Assembly: GCA_016699695.1 (NCBI GenBank)
Contig: CP065006.1
Coordinates: 2,914,001-2,978,000, forward strand
Reading direction: 5' to 3'
Source of the DNA: Bacteroidota bacterium
GTDB taxonomy: Bacteria > Bacteroidota > Bacteroidia > Bacteroidales > UBA10428
Length of the DNA: 64,000 nt
Shown: piece by piece, positions 43,863 through 53,067 of the stretch
Position numbering within the stretch: position 1 is the first letter of the stretch
Layout: every line of letters starts with the position of its first letter
Program-made: the position numbers and the translations under genes
The notes under the pieces: model-generated
Database searches by the model: none
Told to the model about the DNA's origin: nothing
The model's input: the letters and a program-made list of their open reading frames with translations, nothing else

Positions 43863-44135
43863 CTAGTTAACAACTTCACCCAGTTCGCTACCAGCTTTGA
43901 ATTTTACAACTTTCTTGGCTGAGATTTTAATTTCTTTACCTGTTTGAGGGTTTCTTCCAGTTCTGGCGCTTCTTTCAGCAACAGAGAAAGATCCAAAACC
44001 AACTAAAGCAACACGGTCACCTTTTTTAAGGGCTGCGGTTGTAGTTGAAATAAATGCATCAAGAGCTTTTTTTGCGTCAGCTTTTGTAAGACCAGCAGTG
44101 CCAGCGATTGCATCGATTAATTCTGCTTTGTTCAT
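43863..44135 (-). CDS. hup: HU-family DNA-binding protein
   Basis: A 90-residue nucleoid protein with the full HU/IHF pattern: MNKAELIDAIAG, ALKKGDRVALVGFGSFSVAERSAR and GRNPQTGKEI, which is the arm that intercalates DNA with its conserved Pro, and a final KFKAGSEL. It binds and bends DNA as a dimer. The frame can be extended to a TTG three codons earlier, but ATG 44135 is the normal HU start. A near-perfect promoter lies 53-83 nt upstream and a terminator directly after, so it is monocistronic. Confidence 0.97.
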   Translation of the reverse strand: MNKAELIDAIAGTAGLTKADAKKALDAFISTTTAALKKGDRVALVGFGSFSVAERSARTGRNPQTGKEIKISAKKVVKFKAGSELGEVVN

Positions 44136-44187
44136 GTTAAACAAATTTAGGGTTAGTAATATTTTTTTACAGAAGTAAATGTATTTA

Positions 44188-44218
44188 CAAATATAGACTT
44201 TTTAGCATGCCCAGCAAA
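44188..44218 (-). promoter_or_regulatory. Consensus Bacteroidota promoter of the HU gene
   Basis: Minus strand: TTTG (44218-44215), 19-nt spacer, TATATTTG (44195-44188). This is an exact match to TTTG-19-TAnnTTTG. The transcript would start near 44181, giving a leader of about 45 nt. Confidence 0.85.
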
Positions 44219-44543
44219 TTTAGAACTACTTTTTTCGCCCGCCAGCGTAAGATTTCCGTCCTTTTTATGCTTTTTCAATGTTCATTTCTTTTGATTTTTA
44301 GCTTCCTGAGGGTTGAATAGTGTACAATTCATGTTCGTTGTAAGATGTTGATATACAAATTGTAACCCGCTGTAGAAAGGAAAAGAACGCTCTGGTCAAG
44401 GGCTTGCTGATTAAGGTCTTTTGGCTGTTAATAATTTTTCTTTCCAAAAGGCTTGTATTTACTGGCTTTTTTTGGTTTTTGCGCCAAAATTTTAACTCAG
44501 CGATTTATTATACACCTGGCTTTGAGATTTTTTCGGGAAGTGC
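44219..44543. other. Non-coding stretch between the HU and tRNA-Ser promoters
   Basis: AT-rich divergent intergenic DNA with no supported reading frame, no strong hairpin and no recognisable RNA. It simply separates two promoters pointing away from each other. Confidence 0.5.
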
Positions 44544-44573
44544 TTGAGAGAATAAAAAAAAGTACTACTTTTG
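44544..44573 (+). promoter_or_regulatory. Promoter of tRNA-Ser
   Basis: TTG at 44544-44546, 19-nt spacer, TACTTTTG at 44566-44573. The -7 box is a perfect TAnnTTTG, and initiation would fall at about the first base of the tRNA. Confidence 0.8.
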
Positions 44574-44578
44574 CGCCC

Positions 44579-44666
44579 GGAGAAATGGCAGAGCGGTCGA
44601 ATGCGGCGGTCTTGAAAACCGTTGTACCGCAAGGTACCGGGGGTTCGAATCCCTCTTTCTCCGCCA
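44579..44666 (+). tRNA. tRNA-Ser (anticodon UGA)
   Basis: An 88-nt type II tRNA with encoded CCA. The acceptor arms are GGAGAAA / TTTCTCC with discriminator G. The anticodon loop in CGGTCTTGAAAACCG has anticodon TGA (reads UCA and related serine codons). There is a long variable arm (TTGTACCGCAAGGTACC) and a T-loop GGTTCGAATCC. Followed by its own terminator. Confidence 0.97.
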
Positions 44667-44676
44667 AGAATAAAAA

Positions 44677-44707
44677 ACCCGGCTTAAAAATGAGCCGGGT
44701 TTTTTTA
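44677..44707 (+). terminator. Terminator after tRNA-Ser
   Basis: Stem ACCCGGCT / AGCCGGGT with an 8-nt loop followed by seven T residues; it begins 11 nt after the CCA end. Confidence 0.9.
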
Positions 44708-44805
44708 TTTTTCTTGTTGAAGTAGCCTTCAATGCAAATTGTAACTTTCTATTACTTTTGGCAGAATCCTGCTTATTGCGCTTTCGTTTAATTGCTTCAG
44801 GAAAA

Positions 44806-46662
44806 TCAAGAAGTCTGGTCCTGGAAATTTTGCAATTGGTAGAATTTTGAATATTCGCCTCCGAGTGCCAGTAGCTTGTCGTGCTTCCCTCTTTCTACTA
44901 TCTCCCCTTCGCGTAAAACCACTATTTCATCGGCATGCACAATGGTCGAAAGCCTGTGTGCAATGACTACCGAGGTTCGGTTGGCCATAAGTTTGATCAG
45001 GGCATCTTGCACAAAGCGCTCCGATTCGGTATCGAGTGCCGAGGTAGCTTCGTCGAGAATAAGAATGGGTGGGTTTTTTAAAATCGCCCGGGCAATACTT
45101 ATTCTTTGGCGCTGACCTCCGGACAATTTGGTACCCCGGTCGCCAATATTGGTTTGGTAGCCTTCGGGAGTTAGAAGAATGAATTCATGCGCATTGGCAA
45201 TCCGGGCTGCTGCGATTACGTCTTCTTCGCGGGCATTGTCTATGCCAAATGCAATGTTATTAAAGATAGTGTCGTTAAAGAGGATGGGATCCTGGTTTAC
45301 AATTCCCATCAGTTTGCGCAGTTCGTGCAAGCGAATGTCTTTTACATTAATACCATCAATACTGATTTCACCTTGCACTACATCGTAAAAGCGTGGCAGC
45401 AAATCGACCATAGTTGATTTACCCGAACCGGATTGGCCTACCAGTGCAATTGTTTTGCCTTTTTCAATGGTGAGGTTGATGTTCTTAAGTACAAATTCTT
45501 CACCATAACGGAATGATACATTCCGATATTCGATTTTCTGATTCATTGCAGCATTGGTAATAGCATCGGGCTTGTTTTGTATGGCCGAAGGAGTTTGAAG
45601 AATTTTGTCGATGCGCGACATCGAGGCCAGTCCTTTTTGAATGCTGTAAAAGGCAGAAGCAAATGCTTTAGCCGGGTTGATGATATTAAAAAACAGGCCC
45701 AGATAGACTATAAACTCTTCAAATTTTATGCTTTCGTCGTTGCTGAGTATTAAGCTTCCTCCGTACCACATCAGTATAACAAATACTGTGGTACCAAGAA
45801 ATTCGCTGGTTGGACTGGCCGATGCGTGCCTTATCATGAGGGAATTGGCAACTTTGCGAAATTCTTCGTTCTGGCCGCCCTGGCGGCGTTTCATGTATGC
45901 TTCGGCATTGAAGCCTTTGATGATACGCAAGCCTCCGATGGTTTCATCGATGGTCGAAAGTATTTCGCCCATTTTGTTTTGGGCCTTTAAAGAAGAACGT
46001 TTCAGGGTTTTGCCAATATAGCCAATAAGGGTTCCGGCAATGGGTAGCAATATAAAAATAAACAAAGTCAGTTGCCAGCTGATGAAAATCATCATGGCAA
46101 TGGTGATTAAAATAATGATCGGGTTCTTGAAGAACATATCGAGCGATGACATCACCGAAAACTCTAATTCTGCCACGTCGCCTGTTGTACGGGCAATAAT
46201 ATCGCCTTTGCGTTCGTCGGAAAAAAAGCCTAAATGCAAATCCAATATTTTGTTGTACATCATGTTGCGTATATCACGCACCACATTGTTTCGTAACAAT
46301 ACCATCGTGACGCTTGCCAGAAATGTAAAGCCTGTCTTTAAGAGTACCAGAAAAATAAGTACAATGCCAATTATGATTAGCGTCTTTTGTTCGCCATATT
46401 GAATAGCAAGATCGGAAATAAAGGTGTAGAAATTATTTTTCAATGCATCCGTGGGAATATTCCATGGAATAATCGAGAAGTCTACTGATTGGTATGTGTA
46501 TACGACCTGGGCTTTGTCGAGCAGTATATTCAAAATTGGAATCATGGTAACCAGAGAAAAAACCCCAAAAATGGCCCCAAAGAAATTCAGGAAGATATTC
46601 AGAGCGATCAGCTTTTTGTATGGTGGCAGAAACCGGCCGAAAATTTTTATTGCATCCCTCAT
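44806..46662 (-). CDS. MsbA-type ABC exporter (fused permease and ATPase)
   Basis: A 618-residue half transporter. The six-helix ABC membrane domain covers about 20-340; the nucleotide-binding domain about 370-610. The latter has Walker A GQSGSGKST, Q-loop NQDPILFND, signature LSGGQRQRISIARAI, Walker B ILILDEATSALD and the switch His in VIAHRLST. The closest class is MsbA, which flips lipid A-core across the inner membrane, but drug and lipid exporters share this plan. It overlaps purB by 4 nt, so the two are translationally coupled. The biochemical substrate is inferred. Confidence 0.88.
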   Translation of the reverse strand: MRDAIKIFGRFLPPYKKLIALNIFLNFFGAIFGVFSLVTMIPILNILLDKAQVVYTYQSVDFSIIPWNIPTDALKNNFYTFISDLAIQYGEQKTLIIIGIVLIFLVLLKTGFTFLASVTMVLLRNNVVRDIRNMMYNKILDLHLGFFSDERKGDIIARTTGDVAELEFSVMSSLDMFFKNPIIILITIAMMIFISWQLTLFIFILLPIAGTLIGYIGKTLKRSSLKAQNKMGEILSTIDETIGGLRIIKGFNAEAYMKRRQGGQNEEFRKVANSLMIRHASASPTSEFLGTTVFVILMWYGGSLILSNDESIKFEEFIVYLGLFFNIINPAKAFASAFYSIQKGLASMSRIDKILQTPSAIQNKPDAITNAAMNQKIEYRNVSFRYGEEFVLKNINLTIEKGKTIALVGQSGSGKSTMVDLLPRFYDVVQGEISIDGINVKDIRLHELRKLMGIVNQDPILFNDTIFNNIAFGIDNAREEDVIAAARIANAHEFILLTPEGYQTNIGDRGTKLSGGQRQRISIARAILKNPPILILDEATSALDTESERFVQDALIKLMANRTSVVIAHRLSTIVHADEIVVLREGEIVERGKHDKLLALGGEYSKFYQLQNFQDQTS

Positions 46663-48008
46663 AAGGTAATTCCTGTATAATTAAATGGAGTAATTTGCTT
46701 TAGCTCTTTTTTAACCTGTTCGTCAATGTCAAGCGATTCGATGAATGTGCTGATTTCCTGTTGTCCGATTTTGCGGTTAGTTCTCGTAAGGTCGCGCAAT
46801 GCCTCGTAGGGATTTGGATAACCCTCGCGACGAAGAATGGTTTGCAGGGCTTCAGCTACTACAAGCCAGTTGTTCGCTAGGTCACTTTCTATTTTTTCCG
46901 GATTAAGAAGGAGTTTCTCCATTCCTTTTCGGAGAGATTTTATTGCAATGAATGTATGCGCCAGGGGTACACCTATGTTTCGCAATACTGTCGAATCGGT
47001 TAAATCGCGCTGAAGACGCGAAATCGGCAATTTAGAGGCCATGTGCTCAAAAAGTGCATTGGCAATGCCTAAATTGCCCTCGGCATTTTCGAAGTCGATG
47101 GGGTTTACTTTATGCGGCATAGCAGAAGAACCTACCTCGCCGGTTTTTATTTTTTGTTTAAAATAATCCATCGATATGTAAGTCCACATATCGCGGCATA
47201 AATCGATAAGTATAGTATTGATTCGTGATATATTCTGGAAGGAGGCAGCCAGGTTGTCATAATGTTCGATCTGGGTAGTGGTCTGAAGCCTGTCGAGACC
47301 CAGCACATGGTTTACAAAGGCATTTCCGAATTCTGCCCAGTCGATGTGCGGATAGGCCACACAATGCGCATTGAAGTTGCCGGTAGCACCGCCAAATTTT
47401 GCCGAATACGGAAGCTGTCGTAACTGGGCCAGTTGTGTTTTCAGACGCTCCACAAAAACGAAAATCTCTTTTCCTAAACGTGTGGGCGAAGCCGGTTGCC
47501 CGTGTGTTCTTGCCAGCATTGGAATATCTTTCCAAAGCTCTGCCAGAGTAATGAGTTCAAGTATGGTTTCTTCCATCAGCGGGAAATAGCCCGATAGAAG
47601 CGCCTCTTTGTAGGACAGAGGAACAGCAGTGTTGTTGATATCCTGAGAAGTAAGCCCGAAATGCACAAACTCTTTATAGGCTTGTAGGCCGAGACGGTCG
47701 AAATGTTTTTTGATGAAATATTCAACTGCTTTTACATCGTGGTTGGTTGTGCGTTCAATTTCTTTTATTTCCAATGCATCCTCTGCTGAAAAATCGACGT
47801 AGAGTTTACGGAGATCTTCAAATTTCTGACGGTCAATGCTTGTAAGCTGTGGGATTTTATATCGGCAAAGGGCAATAAAGTATTCTATCTCAACCCGTAC
47901 TCTGTATTTTATCAAGCCGAATTCCGAAAGATATACCGCCAGTTCCTCGGCTTTTCCGCGGTATCGTCCGTCAACAGGACTAATGGCTGATAATTCATCC
48001 AATTTCAT
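46659..48008 (-). CDS. purB: Adenylosuccinate lyase
   Basis: A 449-residue fumarase/aspartase-superfamily enzyme catalysing two steps of purine synthesis (SAICAR to AICAR and adenylosuccinate to AMP). The motifs TTNHDVKAVEYFIK, FVHFGLTSQDINNTA, LARTHGQPASPTRLGKE and the signature GSSAMPHKVNPIDFE are intact; the catalytic Ser lies in the signature loop. The length and arrangement resemble the E. coli-type enzyme. It is the first gene of a two-gene unit with the ABC exporter. Confidence 0.97.
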   Translation of the reverse strand: MKLDELSAISPVDGRYRGKAEELAVYLSEFGLIKYRVRVEIEYFIALCRYKIPQLTSIDRQKFEDLRKLYVDFSAEDALEIKEIERTTNHDVKAVEYFIKKHFDRLGLQAYKEFVHFGLTSQDINNTAVPLSYKEALLSGYFPLMEETILELITLAELWKDIPMLARTHGQPASPTRLGKEIFVFVERLKTQLAQLRQLPYSAKFGGATGNFNAHCVAYPHIDWAEFGNAFVNHVLGLDRLQTTTQIEHYDNLAASFQNISRINTILIDLCRDMWTYISMDYFKQKIKTGEVGSSAMPHKVNPIDFENAEGNLGIANALFEHMASKLPISRLQRDLTDSTVLRNIGVPLAHTFIAIKSLRKGMEKLLLNPEKIESDLANNWLVVAEALQTILRREGYPNPYEALRDLTRTNRKIGQQEISTFIESLDIDEQVKKELKQITPFNYTGITL

Positions 48009-48122
48009 ACGCTCCTTATTTTATTTTTCTTGCTGCTGAATTTGTGGCATTAACCCAATTCGTGCAACTTTTAAATCGATCACTGAATAATGTGTGTAAT
48101 GGTGAACAAGCTGCTTTTTGGG

Positions 48123-48155
48123 CAAAGGTATGTTCCACTTTTCACAGCCTGCAAA
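48123..48155 (-). promoter_or_regulatory. Candidate purB promoter with repeated -7 boxes
   Basis: Two copies of TACCTTTG (minus strand 48130-48123 and 48159-48152) each match TAnnTTTG. The TTTG of the upstream copy lies 21 nt before the downstream box and could act as its -33 element. Confidence 0.45.
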
Positions 48156-48292
48156 GGTAGAAAAAAAATGGGCGGTTTAAGTTTCGTAATTAAAAAAGCG
48201 TTCGTGCCTTTTACTTGTCTTTAAGGTAAAAACGAATGCTTTACTTGCAGGTTCATCGACTTTGCTTAATTTCGTCGTTATAAAATTCTACT

Positions 48293-49696
48293 ATGAAAAA
48301 TTCCTTTTTCAGACCTTTGGGCATTGCATTGTTCCTGAGTCTGCTCTTTGTTCCTTATTTAAAAGCACAGTCCGACACTTCGACCGTGGTGTATGTGTTC
48401 GAAATCATGGACGAAATTGCCAAGCCGGCATGGCGCACTACTCAAAGAGCCATGACAGAGGCCACAGAAATGAATGCCGATTATATTCTTATTCATATCA
48501 ATACTTATGGCGGACGCGTTGACCTGGCTGATTCCATTCGCACCAAAATAATTAACTCACACATCCCTGTAATGGTATTTATCGATAATCAGGCTATCTC
48601 GGCCGGTTCGCTGATATCCATTGCCTGCGACAGCATCTTTATGCGTCCCGGAGGCAGCATAGGGGCAGCTACTGTAGTGAACCAGACGGGCGAGGTAGTA
48701 CCCGACAAATACCAGTCATTTATGCGTTCTACCATGCGTGCTACTGCCGAGACTCATGGAAAAGACACCCTTATTCAGGGTGAGGATACAGTGTATGTAT
48801 GGCGACGTGACCCAAAAATTGCCGAGGCTATGGTCGATCCGGCTATTTATATAAAAGGTATTATCGATACCGGTCAGGTATTGACTTTTACTGCCGAAGA
48901 AGCCATTCGTAACAATTATTGCGAAGGTCTTGCCGAAAATATCACCAGCTTGTTGGAGAAAAATGGTTTGGCACAGGCAAAGGTTGTTTACTATGAGAAA
49001 GACACAACCGAAAAAATAATAGGCTTTTTACTGAGTACAACAGTACAAAGTATTCTCATACTTCTCATTATCGGGGGTATTTATTTTGAACTTCAAGCAC
49101 CCGGAATAGGATTACCCCTGGGCCTGGCTGTGCTTGGAGCTTTGCTCTATTTTGCCCCGCTTTACTTCGAAGGATTGGCCCAGAACTGGGAAGTGATTGC
49201 ATTTGTTGTCGGCCTGATACTGCTTGGGGTCGAAGTTTTTGTGCTACCTGGATTTGGCATTGCAGGTATTGCAGGTATTATGCTTGTGCTTGTAGGACTT
49301 ACCATGAGCCTGGTTGATAATGTTATTTTCGAATTCGAGGGTATCAAAGCATTTAACCGATTGATGGTACATATGGTTCGGATTATATTTACCATACTGG
49401 CTGCCTTCGGTTTGTCGCTTTATTTCAGTAAAAAGGTTGGTACTTCGGGCTGGTTCAAAGGTATTGCACTCGAAGCCTCTCAGCCATCGGATCAAGGCTA
49501 TGTGAGCATCGATATGCACCAGAAAGAAATGGTGGGCAAAACAGGAGAGGCCTTTACTGTACTCAGACCTTCCGGAAAAGTGAGTGTTGACTCCGAATTA
49601 TTCGATGCAATATCGGAAATAGGCTATATTGATAAAGGACAGGCAGTGAAGGTGATTCGCGAGGAATCTGGCCAGCTCTATGTAGTTAAAGCCTGA
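48293..49696 (+). CDS. NfeD-type membrane-bound serine protease (ClpP-class)
   Basis: A 467-residue protein. It has a signal peptide (1-25) and an N-terminal ClpP/crotonase-fold protease domain (about 30-235) with nucleophile Ser103 in NQAISAGS and a candidate catalytic Lys139 (VVPDKYQ). A membrane region of four or five helices (about 245-385) is followed by a C-terminal OB-fold NfeD domain (about 400-467, GKTGEAFTVLRPSGKV). Long NfeD proteins are Ser/Lys-dyad proteases usually paired with SPFH/stomatin proteins. No stomatin gene is adjacent here. mltG follows after 32 nt. Confidence 0.88.
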   Translation: MKNSFFRPLGIALFLSLLFVPYLKAQSDTSTVVYVFEIMDEIAKPAWRTTQRAMTEATEMNADYILIHINTYGGRVDLADSIRTKIINSHIPVMVFIDNQAISAGSLISIACDSIFMRPGGSIGAATVVNQTGEVVPDKYQSFMRSTMRATAETHGKDTLIQGEDTVYVWRRDPKIAEAMVDPAIYIKGIIDTGQVLTFTAEEAIRNNYCEGLAENITSLLEKNGLAQAKVVYYEKDTTEKIIGFLLSTTVQSILILLIIGGIYFELQAPGIGLPLGLAVLGALLYFAPLYFEGLAQNWEVIAFVVGLILLGVEVFVLPGFGIAGIAGIMLVLVGLTMSLVDNVIFEFEGIKAFNRLMVHMVRIIFTILAAFGLSLYFSKKVGTSGWFKGIALEASQPSDQGYVSIDMHQKEMVGKTGEAFTVLRPSGKVSVDSELFDAISEIGYIDKGQAVKVIREESGQLYVVKA

Positions 49697-49728
49697 AACA
49701 ACAACTCCTAAAACCCAAATCTGTTTCC

Positions 49729-50775
49729 ATGAGCGCCACAAGGGTAATTAAGCTTTTACTTCTGTTTTTTGTGTTGTCCTTGCTTATTGCGGGTATAAAA
49801 GGCCTCGATATTTATCACAAAGCTTTTACCCCTAATATTCAGGTGAAGGACTCACGCGAAACCTATTTCTATGTGTACACAGGTTCGAGCTTTGCCGAGG
49901 TTTTTGGGCTGCTTAAGAAAAAAGAAATGCTCAAGAATGAAAAAACTTTCGAATGGACAGCCCATAAAAAAAAGTATCCCGATCACATTAAACCCGGACG
50001 TTATCTGGTAAAAAACCGCATGTCGAATAACGAACTGGTTAACCTTCTTCGTTCGGGACGTCAGGAACCTGTAATGCTTACCTTCAACAACACCAATACA
50101 CTTAAAAACCTTGCCGACCGGGTAGCCGTTCAGTTGGAATTTAAATCCGATGCTCTATTAGCACAAATGTCAGATACAAGTGTTTTGAATCGTTACGATT
50201 TTACCACGCAAACACTTCCGGCAATGTTTATACCCAATACCTACGAGATGTATTGGAATACTACGCCTGAACAGTTTATGGAAAGAATGTACCGCGAATA
50301 CAACCGGTTCTGGACTCGTTTAAGGCAGGCAAAGGCCGAAAAGTTAAACATGACAAGGGTAGAGGTAATTACACTTGCTTCGATTGTAAACAAGGAAACT
50401 TCTTTCGATAGTGAAAAACCGCGTGTGGCAGGTTTGTATATCAACAGGCTTGAAAAAGGCATTCGATTACAGGCCGATCCAACCCTGATTTTTGCCTGGG
50501 GCGATTACTCTATCCATCGTGTGTTGAATTATCACAGGCAAATCGATTCTCCTTACAATACATACCTAAACGACGGCTTGCCTCCTGGTCCGATTTGCAT
50601 TCCCGATATTGCTTCTATCGATGCTGTGCTTAACTACGAAAGGCACAATTATATTTATATGTGCGCCAAACCAGACTTTTCAGGTTACCATAACTTTGCT
50701 ACCACTCTCGAGGCTCATAACCGTAATGCTGAAGCATACAGGAAAGAACTAAATAAAAGAAAGATATACAATTAA
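49729..50775 (+). CDS. mltG: Endolytic murein transglycosylase MltG
   Basis: A 348-residue YceG-family protein. It has an N-terminal membrane anchor (about 8-28), a LysM-like subdomain, and a catalytic domain with VITLASIVNKET (catalytic Glu223), RLEKGIRLQADPTLIFAWG, YNTYLNDGLPPGPICIPDIASIDAVLN and the end motif FSGYHNFATTLEAHNRN. It cleaves nascent glycan strands and sets the length of peptidoglycan chains at the inner membrane. It lies 32 nt behind the NfeD gene and is likely co-transcribed. Confidence 0.96.
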   Translation: MSATRVIKLLLLFFVLSLLIAGIKGLDIYHKAFTPNIQVKDSRETYFYVYTGSSFAEVFGLLKKKEMLKNEKTFEWTAHKKKYPDHIKPGRYLVKNRMSNNELVNLLRSGRQEPVMLTFNNTNTLKNLADRVAVQLEFKSDALLAQMSDTSVLNRYDFTTQTLPAMFIPNTYEMYWNTTPEQFMERMYREYNRFWTRLRQAKAEKLNMTRVEVITLASIVNKETSFDSEKPRVAGLYINRLEKGIRLQADPTLIFAWGDYSIHRVLNYHRQIDSPYNTYLNDGLPPGPICIPDIASIDAVLNYERHNYIYMCAKPDFSGYHNFATTLEAHNRNAEAYRKELNKRKIYN

Positions 50776-50951
50776 AGAACAACGAAAATTTTACTTGTCA
50801 ATTCGATTAGTAAGCTGGGTTACCCAATAAAAACAATTTATAGTTCAAAACACATTTGCCGGTGATTTGAATAAACAGAAAAGTGTAATTTAGTTTTCCG
50901 AAGAAGACAGCAGGCTATTGCAATCATTTACTTAAAAATCAGACCTGATTA

Positions 50952-52364
50952 ATGGATAAAATAAAATTTGGAAATGATGGATGGTGGGGTATAATTGCTA
51001 AAGACTTCACCATTGCAAATGTTGCCAAGGTGGCCTATGCGGTAGCTCGCTGGACAACAAGTAAACAACGTGATTCGGCTGTGGTGCTGGGTTATGATAC
51101 CCGTTTTGGCGGGGAAATGTTTATGGAAGCGATGGCAAAAATAATTGCTTCAAAAGGTGTTCAGGTATACATTTCCGAAAGCTTTGTTACATCGCCCATG
51201 GTATCATTAGGCGTTTTAAAGCTGAAAGCTCAATGTGGCATTGTAATTACGGCCAGTCATAACGCTTCACCCTACAATGGCATTAAGCTCAAAGGTGCTT
51301 ATGGAGGGGCCATGCTAAAGAACGACCTCGATAATATTCAAAACCTCATTACTTCTGATTATGAGTTCGACCTCGAAATGCTGAATTGGAATTACCTGCT
51401 CGAGCAAGGCAAAATCCAATACATCAACCTTGAATCAATTTACCTCAAACACATACACGATAGTTTTGAAATTTCTGCCTTGCAACAACCTTCAACACGC
51501 TTTGGATTCGATTCGATGTATGGCAGTTCGCAGCAGGTTATGCGCAAGCTCTTTCCTCAGGCAAAGCATTTTCACAGCCAGGTGAACCCCTCGTTTAACA
51601 ACATGCCTCCTGATCCCTTGTATCGGAATTTGCATGAATTAGCCGAACACATTCTTCAGCAGAAAGACATTGATGCAGCCTTTGCTGTCGATGCCGATGG
51701 CGACCGGCTGGCTTTTTTCGATAGCCACGGAAGTTATATCAATAGCCATAAGATTTTTCTATTAATCATCCATTACCTGGTCAAATACAAAGGCCTGTCG
51801 GGTAAGGTGCTGGCTGGTTTTTCAATGACCGGAAAAATAGAAAAACTCTGTGCTCATCATGGAGTTTTTGTGCAGCGTACTAAAATAGGCTTTAACTATA
51901 ACGCCGAAATTATGCTGAATGAAGAAATTCTCGCCTCCGGACAGGAAACAGGTGGATTTTCTCTTGGAGGTAATTTGCCTGAACGGGACGCTGTGTGGAT
52001 GGGTATTCAAATATGGTCGTGGCTGCACGAATGCCAAAAACCACTTGATGAACTATTGGCAGAGGTTGAAGCCATTACCGGGTCTTTTGCTTTCGATAAA
52101 ACCGATCTGGCACTCAACCGCAACGAACGTAATAAAATTCTCGATTGCTGTAAAAATGGACTGTTTACGGAGTTTGGTTCCTGCAAAGTATTAAAGACAG
52201 ACGATACAGATGGGTATAAGTTTTATTTTTCCGATGATGAATGGATATTACTGCGCCCCTCTACCATTCATCCCCTGGTAAGGTTGTATGCCGAAGCACC
52301 CAGCCACAACAGGGTCAGGGAGCTTATTCAGGAAGCTGTAGTGCGCATTAATAAAGAATTATAG
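50952..52364 (+). CDS. Phosphoglucomutase/phosphomannomutase family enzyme
   Basis: A 470-residue alpha-D-phosphohexomutase with four domains. The phosphoserine loop GIVITASHNASPYNGIKLK (Ser102) carries the catalytic phosphate. The metal loop is FAVDADGDRLAFFD (about 237-250); the sugar-specificity loop is ASGQETGGFSLGG; the phosphate-binding end is RPSTIHPLVRLYAEA. It interconverts hexose 1- and 6-phosphates; glucose versus mannose cannot be decided by eye. The barrel-protein gene follows after 1 nt. Confidence 0.9.
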   Translation: MDKIKFGNDGWWGIIAKDFTIANVAKVAYAVARWTTSKQRDSAVVLGYDTRFGGEMFMEAMAKIIASKGVQVYISESFVTSPMVSLGVLKLKAQCGIVITASHNASPYNGIKLKGAYGGAMLKNDLDNIQNLITSDYEFDLEMLNWNYLLEQGKIQYINLESIYLKHIHDSFEISALQQPSTRFGFDSMYGSSQQVMRKLFPQAKHFHSQVNPSFNNMPPDPLYRNLHELAEHILQQKDIDAAFAVDADGDRLAFFDSHGSYINSHKIFLLIIHYLVKYKGLSGKVLAGFSMTGKIEKLCAHHGVFVQRTKIGFNYNAEIMLNEEILASGQETGGFSLGGNLPERDAVWMGIQIWSWLHECQKPLDELLAEVEAITGSFAFDKTDLALNRNERNKILDCCKNGLFTEFGSCKVLKTDDTDGYKFYFSDDEWILLRPSTIHPLVRLYAEAPSHNRVRELIQEAVVRINKEL

Positions 52365-52365
52365 A

Positions 52366-53067
52366 ATGATGTTTAGAAATAAAATACTCCTTTCATTTGG
52401 ATTTTTGATTTTGTTTTCGTCTTTGTTACCTGCACAAGAGGAGTTTATCCCACAAGTGAGTTTTGGTGTGCAGGGAGGTTTGAATAATTCCTTTGTAAAC
52501 TTTGTTCCTGGCAAACGCGACCCTGAAATAACCTATCATTCGATAAATAGGCCTATGGTGGGGGCTTACCTGTGTTTTATAGCCGAACCATATGCCGGTA
52601 TTCAGGTTGAACTTAATTTTGCAAACCGCGGTTGGAAGGAAATAATGGACAGCAGTTATACTTATGTACGCACGGTCGATTATTTTGAAATACCGCTGCT
52701 TACGCACCTTCGGTTTGGGAAGAAACATTTTCGGTATGTGTTTAACCTGGGACCTTACCTGGGCATTCACCGCAGCTATCAAGAGAGTTTTGAACCATTC
52801 GATGCTCAAACAGTATTGCCTGAACCAGACACCAATAATTATTTTGGTAAAAGGGTTGATAACCTTCTGGAACTTGGTTTTGCCCTCGATGCCGGACTGG
52901 GATATCAAACCTCAGCAGGGCTTTTTATGGTAAAGGCCAGGTATTCGCATGGGGTAACCAGTATTTTCACCGAATATCCCGAAGGGCAGTTCCGCTCTTC
53001 GCCCTGGCGCAATTTTTTCGTGGGTGTATCTTACCAATACAATATCAACCTGCGTAAAAAAAAGTAG
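52366..53067 (+). CDS. PorT-like outer-membrane beta-barrel protein
   Basis: A 233-residue protein with a signal peptide (1-23, cleavage after PAQ) followed by eight or more amphipathic strands: VSFGVQGGLNNSFVNF, AGIQVELNFANRGW, YFEIPLLTHLRFG, FNLGPYLGI and FFVGVSYQYNINL. The pattern YLEIPLL...G.YLG is typical of the PorT-like outer-membrane beta-barrel family (PF13568) of Bacteroidota. No specific function is known. It follows the phosphohexomutase after 1 nt and abuts murB from the opposite strand with no gap. Confidence 0.8.
   Translation: MMFRNKILLSFGFLILFSSLLPAQEEFIPQVSFGVQGGLNNSFVNFVPGKRDPEITYHSINRPMVGAYLCFIAEPYAGIQVELNFANRGWKEIMDSSYTYVRTVDYFEIPLLTHLRFGKKHFRYVFNLGPYLGIHRSYQESFEPFDAQTVLPEPDTNNYFGKRVDNLLELGFALDAGLGYQTSAGLFMVKARYSHGVTSIFTEYPEGQFRSSPWRNFFVGVSYQYNINLRKKK

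Noticed and set aside
44453..44725. Open frame of 90 codons across the tRNA-Ser gene
   Set aside because: It is explained by the tRNA, its promoter and its terminator.
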